Assembly: GCA_026692885.1 (NCBI GenBank)
Contig: JAPLNJ010000629.1
Location: 1 to 8,565 of the forward strand
DNA from: Planctomycetota bacterium
GTDB taxonomy: Bacteria > Planctomycetota > Planctomycetia > Pirellulales > Pirellulaceae
Direction of reading: 5' to 3'
DNA length: 8,565 nucleotides
A program made the position numbers and the translations under genes. Under the pieces are notes generated by a model. That model saw only the letters and a program-made list of their open reading frames with translations. It made no database searches and was not told the origin of the DNA. Shown piece after piece: positions 1 to 6,460 of the stretch. Each line of letters starts with the position of its first letter. Positions within the stretch are counted from its first letter, which is position 1.

Positions 1-587
1 ACAAGGCGTCTGTGACCAAGTCCCAGCAAGCTGGCTGCCTTAAATAATGTAGGGTGGGCCTGCTCGCTGACCATCATGGTCACCGATGGCGAACCGAACA
101 GACCATCGGCCTAGACATCCCATCCGTGTTTCCTCAAGACGGAATGTCTGGCCGCAGCCAATGCGGTGAAGTTCGCCATCATGGCCCCGGTCACCAAGGC
201 CCCGGCACAATCTCCAGGCAGGTGCAGCAACTCCAGAAGCCAGGGGATGACGATTTCCTCGATCTTGGCAGCGACTGGGGAACTGACGCTGCACATGGCG
301 TTCTGGTCCCACGCTGCAGCCAGCCAGTTCGCCGCCAATGCCATAGGGAGAGTGCCGCCCACGACAAAGCCGAAGTAACGGCCACCAGCACTTGCCACGG
401 TTGCAGGCGATCCGATCTCGTCAAGCAACGTCAGTACATCCCTGGGGTCCGATGGAGCGTCTGGTAACTTTCCGCCCAGTTTCGTGAGCCGACTGAGTGC
501 TGCTGACGACGGGAAGACTGGGCCTGTCCCAAGATTGCCTAGATAGGTTGCGGCTCGCTCAGCCGCTTCACGCAGAAGATCAGTCAT
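1..587 (-). pseudogene. PLP-dependent amino-acid decarboxylase (group II, PF00282-like), interrupted by amber codon, 3' end outside window
   Basis: The N-terminal part resembles pyridoxal-phosphate-dependent decarboxylases of the aromatic-L-amino-acid/glutamate decarboxylase type, which remove the carboxyl group of an amino acid in the cytoplasm. Seen: a start region MTDLLREAAERAATYL, then GSPATVASAGGRYFGFV, AANWLAAAWDQNA and ALVTGAMMANFTALAAARH, which are typical family segments before the cofactor-binding core. The start is set at 587 because GGGAGG (602-597) lies 9 nt upstream; the ATG at 593 would be only 3 nt away. After HGWDV, codon 159 is TAG (113-111), and the same frame continues ADGLFGSPSVTMMVSEQAHP to the window edge with family-like sequence. 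The expected codon is GAG (V-E-A-D-G-L-F-G), so a single G-to-T change explains the break. The PLP lysine would lie outside the window. It follows the HAD fragment by 42 nt on the same strand. A sequencing error is the main alternative to a true pseudogene. Confidence 0.8.
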
Positions 588-629
588 GTGCATGTGCCTC
601 CCGGCGACCACCGAGTCAGTTGTGGTCGA

Positions 630-893
630 TCACTTTGTTTTCTTCAACACAATGCCCGGCACCTCCCGGATGCTTGCCAGCACTCGGCACGCCCCGGCAA
701 AATCACCGTCCCGGCTCCAGTCGCTCAGGACCACGAGACAAGACAAACTTGCGGCCGTTGCCGCTGCCAGTCCCCGCTCCGAATCCTCCACCACAATGCA
801 GTCTTCCGGCCGCAGGTCATGCCGGGCCAAGGCTGTCATGTACGGCTCCGGGTAGGATGGCAGACACGTTGGGCCAGCCGATCCCCAAACCAT
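630..893 (-). pseudogene. HAD-superfamily phosphatase, C-terminal fragment
   Basis: This 87-residue reading frame matches only the last third of a subfamily IA HAD hydrolase (beta-phosphoglucomutase-like phosphatases, usually about 210-230 residues). Seen: YPEPYMTALARH followed by the motif IV region CIVVEDSERGLAAATAA (acidic ED pair at residues 36-37), then CLVVLSDWSRDGDFAGA and a C-terminal SIREVPGIVL, a normal end for the family. Missing are motif I (DxDGT nucleophile), the cap domain and motif II. The motif III lysine expected just before YPEPY is not there: the sequence reads CLPSYPEPY, so homology seems to begin at about position 854. The ATG at 893 lies in unrelated sequence and the product could not be catalytic. 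It sits upstream of the decarboxylase in the same orientation, so both may once have been co-transcribed. Confidence 0.72.
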
Positions 894-939
894 CAGCCAC
901 CCACTTCAATCGCCGATCTGAACGATGTAGCATAGCTGA

Positions 940-968
940 TTGAATTCGCAGTTCGGCAATCGTACAAC
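940..968 (+). promoter_or_regulatory. Candidate sigma-70-type promoter for the 515-residue secreted protein
   Basis: TTGAAT (940-945) and TACAAC (963-968) are separated by exactly 17 nt, each matching four of six consensus bases. This would give a leader of about 70 nt before the ATG at 1047. It lies in the short gap between two divergently oriented genes. Chance occurrence is possible; this is a pattern match only. Confidence 0.35.
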
Positions 969-1046
969 GTCGGATGTATCACCGGACGACGGTTGACGCA
1001 TCCGCCCAGTACATTGTCCGCCTTTGCAAAGTACAGGGAGCCGAAG

Positions 1047-2594
1047 ATGTTGAATCATCGCTTTACCCAAATCGTGTGGATCACTTTCCCCATCCTGTTG
1101 GTTGTGCCTTTGTTGGCCCAGGACGCACTTCCTGCGAAGAAGCCCGTCCCCGATTCCACCGCATTGGCCCAGGCGACCAAACTCATCAAAGAGGTCTACG
1201 GCGACGATTTCTCGAAGGCCAAGAGTGCGGACCAGAAGGTGGCGTTAGCCAAGAAGATGTTGCAGAAGGCCGGTGAGACTCGGAACGATCCGAATGCCAT
1301 GTATGCCCTGCTGAATGTGTCCAAAGACATCGCCGTCCTGGCTGGAAACACTGATACGGCATTTGCTGCGACTGATGCGATGTCGCAGTCGTTTGAGGTC
1401 AAACCGCTGGAACTCAAGAAGGATGTTCTGATGGCCACATCGAAGAAGGCTCGATTGCCAGCGGAGCACGGTGCCATCGCCAAACAGTCGCTTACGCTGA
1501 TGGAAGCGGCCGTTGCCGCAGACAACTACGACCTCGCCGCCCAAGTTGGCCAACTGGGCCTTGCCGAGGCTCGCCTTGCCCCAAAGTCTCTAATGATCCA
1601 ACCGATCTTAGCTCGGCTTCGGGAAACCAAGGGTCTTGCCGACGCCTACGAATCGATGCAGAAGGCGGCTGCGGTTCTGGAGCAGACGCCCACCGATCCC
1701 GGTGCCAACCTTGCCGTCGGCAAGTACCTTTGCCTAGTCAAAGGCAACTGGCAGAAAGGCATCTCCAAGCTGGCGTTGGGGAATGATGAAAAGCTGAAGG
1801 CGTTGGCGAACAAGGAGCTTCAGGGCGTGTCGGATGCGGATGGGCAGGTTGCCTTGGGCGACGGCTGGTGGGATTTGGCATCCACGAGTGGCAGTGCTGG
1901 TCAAAAGCAACTTCGGGCACGAGCGTGCTACTGGTATCAGAAGGCGTTGCCAGGGCTGACGGGGTTGGTGAAAGACAAGGTGGAGAAGCGAATTCAGCAG
2001 CTTCCGATGCCCAGTGTGGGATTGGCGACAAGGCCAAGTGCGGTTAGTCAATCGCAGCAGATTGATCTACTCTCACTCCTGCCAGATTCCGAACGTGGCA
2101 ATCAAGGCTTTTCGCTCACTGATAAGGATAAACTGTTGTTCCCATACGAACCTCCTGCCGAATACGATTTGGAGTTCACATTTACGAGGGGCGATGGCCC
2201 CGACGCTAACAGGAAAAGCGGGCGTGGCGACGTAATGATATTCTTGCCCGTTGGAGGGCAATCGCCTGTGCTCTGTTTCCGATACGGGAAGAATGAAAGC
2301 ATCGAGGTCTTCTTCTTCCCGAAGGATCAGGGGAAGAAAATTCTTGCGAATCTGCCGCCTGGACCAATGATCTGGCCGTCGAAGCACACGGTGCTCGTGG
2401 AAGTCCGGCACAGCGAGATTAGAGGGAATCTGGACGGCAAGCGGCTTTTTGCCGTGGAAGAGTTCGCTGGCCTGCATTCGGGATCATCCACACAGTTGGG
2501 ATTTTTCTTGTCGCCCGGATGCCGGGCCTCTTTGCACCAAGTCCAGGTGCGTGAAGTCATGGGCAAAGGGAAGACCCCTGGTCCACCACCGTGA
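1047..2594 (+). CDS. Secreted protein with helical repeats and a C-terminal LamG/DUF1080-like domain
   Basis: This is a 515-residue protein of unknown function. The start is ATG 1047 because AGGGAG (1035-1040) stands 6 nt before it and it begins a good signal peptide (MLNHRF, hydrophobic IVWITFPILLVVPLLA, likely cleavage after Ala24); the frame is also open upstream from a TTG at 993. Residues about 40-320 are alanine- and lysine-rich helices. Residues about 215-320 contain a block that I recognise as common in planctomycete exported proteins (GANLAVGKYLCLVKGNWQKG, then VALGDGWWDLA, then RACYWYQKALPGLTGLVK). Residues about 360-505 form a beta-rich domain (YDLEFTFTR, GDVMIFLPVGG, HTVLVEVRHSEIRGNLDGK, TQLGFFLSPGCRASLHQVQVREV) resembling the concanavalin-like LamG/3-keto-disaccharide hydrolase fold, often carbohydrate-binding. 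It probably acts outside the inner membrane. No catalytic residues are evident. Its end overlaps the probable start of the cupin gene. Confidence 0.85.
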   Translation: MLNHRFTQIVWITFPILLVVPLLAQDALPAKKPVPDSTALAQATKLIKEVYGDDFSKAKSADQKVALAKKMLQKAGETRNDPNAMYALLNVSKDIAVLAGNTDTAFAATDAMSQSFEVKPLELKKDVLMATSKKARLPAEHGAIAKQSLTLMEAAVAADNYDLAAQVGQLGLAEARLAPKSLMIQPILARLRETKGLADAYESMQKAAAVLEQTPTDPGANLAVGKYLCLVKGNWQKGISKLALGNDEKLKALANKELQGVSDADGQVALGDGWWDLASTSGSAGQKQLRARACYWYQKALPGLTGLVKDKVEKRIQQLPMPSVGLATRPSAVSQSQQIDLLSLLPDSERGNQGFSLTDKDKLLFPYEPPAEYDLEFTFTRGDGPDANRKSGRGDVMIFLPVGGQSPVLCFRYGKNESIEVFFFPKDQGKKILANLPPGPMIWPSKHTVLVEVRHSEIRGNLDGKRLFAVEEFAGLHSGSSTQLGFFLSPGCRASLHQVQVREVMGKGKTPGPPP

Positions 2595-2978
2595 CGAAAC
2601 GCCGCCCATCGACTGTCCGTTCGGCCATGTTCAGCGGATCGTGACCGGCGGCGCAGGCGGCGTGGCAAACGTCCATGTGGTCAAGATCACGAAGGGGACG
2701 CCACATCTCCACACCGGCTACGACGAGGTGTACTACGTGCTGTCGGGCACCGGCACGATCACGTTGGGCAGGAGACACATCCACTGCGGCCCGGCAGCGT
2801 GGCCGTGATCCCGGCTGGGGTGCCGCATTCGCTGGAGGCCGAGCCGGGACAAAACCTGGAGTTCGTGATCTTCGGGACGCCGCCGATGGCGATGGATGAT
2901 GAACGGGCGAAGCCGGTGAAGCCGTTGGATTGCACGCATTCTGGCAAAGCAACAGTAGGTGACACATGCACAAGGTAG
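2551..2978 (+). pseudogene. Cupin-domain protein with a one-base frameshift
   Basis: This is a small single-domain cupin, a beta-barrel fold that binds a metal and often a small sugar or acid; the substrate cannot be told. Cupin motif 1 is intact in one frame: KGTPHLHTGYDEVYYVLSGTG, with ligands HxH (codons 2704-2712) and Glu (2725-2727). That frame then degenerates and stops at 2806-2808. Motif 2, RPGSVAVIPAGVPHS with His at 2826-2828, lies in another frame, which continues LEFVIFGTPPMAMDDERAKPVKP and stops at 2976-2978. Inserting one base between 2769 and 2770 joins them as TLG(x)ETHPLRPGSVAV with nothing else lost. The N-terminus is uncertain: GTG 2551 is the best in-frame choice and overlaps the preceding gene by 44 nt, but its ribosome site is weak. 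The restored stop overlaps the next gene's ATG at 2966, suggesting translational coupling. The frameshift may be a sequencing error. Confidence 0.8.
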
Positions 2979-3631
2979 TTCTGGCTGGCCTGACGGCCAC
3001 TTTCTTCTGGACGTTGGCAGACCCTGGGCGGCCTGGGACTGCCGCCGAATCGCCCCGGCCCGCGCAGTACCGCGACGGGCGCCCGACCGCCAGCTACCGT
3101 CTGGACGCGGTCGATCAGGGTGTCGTGCTGCGTCACGGCGATGGGCCCGAGCAGTGCGACATCCTCGGGGCCAGGGACGTCTGGGTCTTTGAGTCGGGCG
3201 GGACGTACTACATGCACTACGACGCCGCGGGGCCCAAGGGCTGGCTGGCCGCCCTGGCCACGAGCAAGGACTTGATCCATTGGCAGAAGAAGTGGCCGGT
3301 GCTGGAGCTGGGCAAGCCGGGTGAGAACGACTCGGCCTCGGCTTCGTACGGCACGACCTACGGCGACGGAACGACGTGGCACATGTTCTACATGGGCACG
3401 CCCCACGCCACGCCTGCGCCGGACTTGGTGCCCGCCTTCCCGTACCTGACGATGATCGGGCCAGTCCGCGGCGGCGAGCTTCAATTTGCCCCGACTAGCC
3501 CCAGCCAATCCCCGACCCGGCCCGCATCAAGCGGCCCACCGTGGCCCACGAAAAACTTGGTCGCCCCAATGTCGAGCAGCTTCTTCACGCTGGCCCGGAT
3601 CTGGCCCAAATCGTCTGCAAAGTACGGGTAG
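2966..3631 (+). pseudogene. Five-bladed beta-propeller glycoside hydrolase (GH43/GH32/GH117-like), N-terminal part only
   Basis: The start is ATG 2966 with AGGTGA at 2957-2962 (only 3 nt away). Residues 1-27 look like a weak export signal (MHKVVLAGLTATFFWTLA, possible cleavage in GTAAE), so the protein would be exported. Residues about 50-163 have beta-propeller glycosidase character: QCDILGARDVWVFESGGTYY, MHYDAAGPKGWLAALATS, DLIHWQKK, NDSASASYGTTYGDGTTWHM, FYMGTPH. The pattern of short blades with W/Y-rich strands and ATSxDLxHW is typical of polysaccharide-degrading GH43-like enzymes acting outside the cytoplasm. Resemblance ends near residue 163 (3454). From 3481 the frame runs antisense through the hydrolase gene on the other strand, giving a low-complexity Pro/Ser tail to 3631. 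At least the second half of the propeller is missing (family proteins usually exceed 300 residues), so an active enzyme is unlikely. Confidence 0.7.
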
Positions 3632-4164
3632 CCGGGCTTACCGGATCGAAACATGCCGCCGAGCCAGTCGCCCATCAGCAGGTCGCCGACGATGGCCTCC
3701 CCGGTGGTCAGCAAGACCGAAATCGAACCGGCTGTGTGGCCGGGCGTGTGGACGACTTTTCCATCGACGCCGAACGCCTGCAACGACATCTCGTCCGGGA
3801 CCAGGATGTCGGGCCGGACAGACGGGAATTTGTCGTCCACGAGCAAGTGCAAAAGCCTGGCCGTCAGGCACGTCGGCTTGGTGGCTTGGTTCTGGCCGTT
3901 GTCCATGACGGCGGCATCAGCCGAGTGGATTGCGATGGGGGCCGACGTGGATTCCTTCAGTTGCTGGGTGCTGCCGCAGTGATCGGAGTGCCCATGCGTG
4001 TGGAGGATCAGGGCCAAATCATGCCCTCGGACGCCGTGATGGGCGAGGCCGTTCAGCAGCCTATCGCCGTCCTTGGGGCTGCCGGTATCCACGAGGATCG
4101 GTCGCTCGCCCAGGACCAGGAACGAGTTCGACAGGCTGAGGCGGATCGGAATGACGTTGGTCAC
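3481..4164 (-). CDS. Metallo-beta-lactamase-fold hydrolase
   Basis: This is a complete 227-residue MBL-fold protein. All expected metal ligands are present: the HTHGHSDHCG motif (His57, His59, Asp61, His62), His143 in HTPGHTAGS, the bridging Asp161 in AIVGDLLMGD and His208 in FFVGHGGP. It therefore probably binds two metal ions, usually zinc, and hydrolyses a small ester, thioester or lactone substrate in the cytoplasm. The glyoxalase-II-like and lactonase branches are the closest general match, and the actual substrate cannot be told. No signal peptide is seen. The start is GTG 4164, with GGGAG at 4174-4170 spaced 5 nt. It is the only intact gene between 2600 and 4300 and sits on the opposite strand between a 3'-truncated glycosidase gene and a 5'-truncated trmO, so it may have arrived with the rearrangement that broke both. 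Confidence 0.9.
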   Translation of the reverse strand: MTNVIPIRLSLSNSFLVLGERPILVDTGSPKDGDRLLNGLAHHGVRGHDLALILHTHGHSDHCGSTQQLKESTSAPIAIHSADAAVMDNGQNQATKPTCLTARLLHLLVDDKFPSVRPDILVPDEMSLQAFGVDGKVVHTPGHTAGSISVLLTTGEAIVGDLLMGDWLGGMFRSGKPGYPYFADDLGQIRASVKKLLDIGATKFFVGHGGPLDAGRVGDWLGLVGAN

Positions 4165-4231
4165 GGCAACTCCCGGCAGGGATCTCCGTTCTCGAAGGGG
4201 ACATCATATACTATGTGCTGGTGGAACGCGG

Positions 4232-4327
4232 ATGGGCGGCACGCCCGTGCTGGACATCAAGCCGTTCTTGCCGGGGTACAATTCGGTGGAAGATGCGAAG
4301 GTGCCGGGATGGGCAAAAAGCAACTGA
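4232..4327 (+). pseudogene. trmO: trmO (tRNA m6t6A37 methyltransferase) 3'-terminal remnant
   Basis: The frame reading MGGTPVLDIKPFLPGYNSV, then EDAKVPGWAKSN and a TGA at 4325-4327, carries the hallmark GTPxLDIKPYxP segment of the TrmO/TsaA (UPF0066) family. TrmO uses S-adenosylmethionine to methylate t6A at position 37 of certain tRNAs. Only the C-terminal 31 residues or so are recognisable; the S-adenosylmethionine-binding beta-barrel is absent. Just upstream, about 4193-4230, a neighbouring frame reads EGDIIYYVLVERG, which could be the family's preceding strand after a further indel, but this is tentative. The left boundary meets the MBL gene's ribosome-binding region at about 4174. The last 19 nt overlap the start of the radical SAM gene, so an intact trmO was probably once translationally coupled to it. 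Confidence 0.7.
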
Positions 4328-5481
4328 GTCTGTTCGAGTCCGGTCAGGGCGTGGCGACACGGCCTCGGCCCACGGACGCCGAACTGAAGAATCTGGTCGC
4401 CCGGATTCACCCGCACTTCAAGCCGGTGTGGGATGGGCTGCCGGAAAATCAGCAGTTGGCACTCGCCGCCTATTTCCTGCCCTGGGGATCAAAGAAGGAG
4501 CAGATCGGCCCTACACGCCCAAGAGTCCTGGACTGGTACTGCCCGTTTGCTGCGCAGGGAGTCTTCCCCAGCGGCCACCGCTACTGCCTGAACGTGTACA
4601 GCGGATGCTCCCATGAGTGCGAATACTGCTACGCCGTAAGCTACGCCCGGTCGAAGGCGTCCTGCAAGCGTGGCTTCGAGCGCATGCTGGAACGGGATCT
4701 GGCCGACCTGGAGGCGTTCGACGTGCCCCCGGCGCCGGTGCATCTCTCGAACAGCACCGATCCGTTCCAACCCCTGGAGCAGATTCACGGTCACACACGC
4801 CTTGCTCTCCAAGGGATTCTCAGGCATCGGCACCGGTTCACCACGGTGACGATGCTCACGAAGAACCCGTTGCTGCCGGTGATGCTCGGCTACCTGGACC
4901 TGTTTCGTTCGCTTGGCAGGCTCGCCCCGGACCATCCGAAGCAGGCGCATGTCACCCCACCCTTTCAGATTCAGGTGAGTCTGGCATTCTGGCGGGACGA
5001 GGCACGCCGGGCCTACGATGCGGCGGCACCCACCGTCGAAGATCGGAAGGCAGGCGTTCGGGTGGCACTGCGGGAGGCAGGGATTCCCGTCGTCTTGCGA
5101 ATTGATCCGCTGTTCCCACGGTCGCCACTGCCACTGGCCGGGAAGGCGAACTTGGCCGACTTCGGCCTGACCGAGGCTCAGACCATTTCCGACCTGGAGC
5201 AGCTTGTGGCCTTTGCCCATGACGTGGGCGTCCGCCATGTGGTCTTCTCGCCGGTAAAGATCGTTCAGCCTCGTGGCCGTCCGCTTTCCGCGACGATGAC
5301 CGCCCTGCGTGACTTGTACCGTGCGTTGTCTGCTCCGAGCAGGCCGGTGCGGCGAGGTGGGAGTTGGCGGCTGCCGAAGGCGGTGGCCGACGAACTCGTG
5401 GTCGGGCCGTTCCTGGACATCTGCCAGCGGGCCGGGGTCGCCGCCAAGTTCTGCATGAGGGATCTAGTCGAGATCGGGTGA
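4309..5481 (+). CDS. Radical SAM protein of the SplB/COG1533 (spore photoproduct lyase-like) family
   Basis: This 390-residue protein has the cluster-binding motif CSHECEYC (Cys100, Cys104, Cys107 inside NVYSGCSHECEYCYA). These cysteines hold a [4Fe-4S] cluster that cleaves S-adenosylmethionine to make a 5'-deoxyadenosyl radical. Further family traits are VHLSNSTDPFQPLE, LTKNPLLPVMLGYL, FQIQVSLAF, VVLRIDPLFP and HVVFSPVKIV, the successive strands of the radical SAM barrel. True spore photoproduct lyase repairs thymine dimers in spores. The wider COG1533 family also occurs in non-sporulating bacteria and its role there is not settled, so I do not assign a substrate. The start is ATG 4309 with AAGGTG (4298-4303) spaced 5 nt. 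The same frame is open back to 3541, but that part is antisense to the MBL gene and is not coding. The upstream overlap with the trmO remnant suggests an old operon. The gene looks intact. Confidence 0.88.
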   Translation: MGKKQLSLFESGQGVATRPRPTDAELKNLVARIHPHFKPVWDGLPENQQLALAAYFLPWGSKKEQIGPTRPRVLDWYCPFAAQGVFPSGHRYCLNVYSGCSHECEYCYAVSYARSKASCKRGFERMLERDLADLEAFDVPPAPVHLSNSTDPFQPLEQIHGHTRLALQGILRHRHRFTTVTMLTKNPLLPVMLGYLDLFRSLGRLAPDHPKQAHVTPPFQIQVSLAFWRDEARRAYDAAAPTVEDRKAGVRVALREAGIPVVLRIDPLFPRSPLPLAGKANLADFGLTEAQTISDLEQLVAFAHDVGVRHVVFSPVKIVQPRGRPLSATMTALRDLYRALSAPSRPVRRGGSWRLPKAVADELVVGPFLDICQRAGVAAKFCMRDLVEIG

Positions 5482-5563
5482 ACCCTTGCCACATCTCTTC
5501 GGACGGCAATTCGCTCTCGCGGGTCTTTATGACGTTCCCCGCTGCTTTTGGCCGACCACCACG

Positions 5564-6028
5564 TCACGCCATCGCTGCCCGCTTCTCGGCAATGAACCTC
5601 ACGTGGTGCGGGATGTGGTTGGTGATGTTGGTGAGCAACTTCTCCAGCGTGATCGGCCCGGCCTCCGAGTGCATGCCCCGGCGTTGGAAATCTTCCGGCT
5701 TCAAGGCTCGCAAGATCGCCCCCATGTGCTTCCGTGCCAATGCGATGAAGTCCAATTCCACGGCCACGTCCCGGTGGTCGTAGGCCAGCGTCGTAGCGAA
5801 CAGGTTGGGGTCGCCGCTGAACAGCGTGGGTTCGTTCTCGGCGATAACCCGTTTCATCCGGTCCACGTACACCGGCTCGAAATCGGCGATGTGGCAGATG
5901 ACGTGCTTGGTGGACCACTTGCCTGGGATCGGCCGGGCATCAAGTTGTTCGGCAGTCATTCCGGCCACGGCGGCGCGGAGTTTCAGGAGACCGGCAAGGT
6001 AGGCATCAATGAGTTGGGCATAGTCCAT
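5564..6028 (-). CDS. DinB/YfiT-fold protein (putative metal-dependent four-helix-bundle enzyme)
   Basis: This 154-residue protein has the DinB-like four-helix bundle pattern: IDAYLAGLLKLRAAVAGMTAEQLDARPIPGKWST, then HVICHIADFE and finally NHIPHHVRFIAEKR. The three expected metal ligands are His46, His138 and His142. The family includes bacillithiol and mycothiol S-transferases and damage-inducible DinB proteins of Bacillus; it is unrelated to the Y-family DNA polymerase also called DinB. The substrate cannot be told from sequence. The start is ATG 6028 because GGAG (6039-6036) stands 7 nt upstream and the family pattern begins there. The frame stays open upstream to 6397 but crosses a strong hairpin and is low-complexity, so I exclude it. 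The protein is probably cytoplasmic with no signal peptide. It converges on the radical SAM gene with an 82-nt gap in which I see no clear terminator. Confidence 0.88.
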   Translation of the reverse strand: MDYAQLIDAYLAGLLKLRAAVAGMTAEQLDARPIPGKWSTKHVICHIADFEPVYVDRMKRVIAENEPTLFSGDPNLFATTLAYDHRDVAVELDFIALARKHMGAILRALKPEDFQRRGMHSEAGPITLEKLLTNITNHIPHHVRFIAEKRAAMA

Positions 6029-6142
6029 GTGCGTTCTCCGAGACAGCGAAGCCATCATACACGGTTCGCTGTGCGAGCTGCAGCGGGAAGGGCAGAGGGG
6101 CAGAGACGCAAACTGGGATCGCGGTAGTGGCACGCGGCTATG

Positions 6143-6169
6143 CGTGAGTGGCCTCGAAGGCCACTCACG
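6143..6169. repeat. Perfect 12-bp inverted repeat (hairpin)
   Basis: CGTGAGTGGCCT and its exact complement AGGCCACTCACG are separated by the three bases CGA. There is no T-tract on either side, so it is not a standard intrinsic terminator. It lies about 115 nt upstream of the DinB-fold gene start. It could be a leader structure, a protein-binding site or a small dispersed palindromic repeat. Confidence 0.85.
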
Positions 6170-6425
6170 GCCCACATTGGGAGACGGAGGGTGGGTTCGA
6201 GAGATCGACTGCGAGCCGACGTGCGCGGGTGATAGTCGAACCAGGAAAACGGCGACGAGAGAGGAAGCCGCTACGGCCCCGCAGAACGCTCGAAAGTCGA
6301 GACGGCTCCTTTTGTCGAGTTGATTGCGGGCGATTCTTGGACGCGAAATCTGAGCGTCTGGCAGGGGCTGGTTCCAAACGTCTGACCGCGTGAGCACCAG
6401 GACTCAGATTCTCCCCTGTGTGGTC

Positions 6426-6449
6426 CGAAAGGTATCTCGAAAGGTATCT
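6426..6449. repeat. 12-bp tandem duplication
   Basis: The unit CGAAAGGTATCT occurs twice with no gap, then the sequence continues with CC. It lies 11 nt before the nested inverted repeat next to tRNA-Pro. Possible explanations are replication slippage or an iteron-like binding site; two copies are too few to decide. Confidence 0.85.
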
Positions 6450-6460
6450 CCAAGACACAA

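Noticed and set aside
2513..2527. Small GCCCGG/CCGGGC hairpin
   Set aside because: A six-base stem inside coding sequence of a GC-rich genome is expected by chance and there is no T-tract.
2759..3508. Minus-strand 249-codon open frame opposite the cupin and glycosidase
   Set aside because: The sense strand carries clear family motifs; the antisense translation is arginine-rich with no domain.
3541..4308. Long open plus-strand frame in phase with the radical SAM gene (646 codons in all)
   Set aside because: This part is antisense to the well-supported MBL hydrolase with all its metal ligands, and the translation has no family features. The radical SAM start at 4309 has its own ribosome site.
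4489..5238. Minus-strand 249-codon open frame opposite the radical SAM gene
   Set aside because: Antisense to an intact conserved gene; no recognisable domain and no ribosome-binding site supporting it.
5482..5563. Possible bidirectional terminator between the convergent radical SAM and DinB-fold genes
   Set aside because: I could not find a convincing stem followed by a T-run in this gap.
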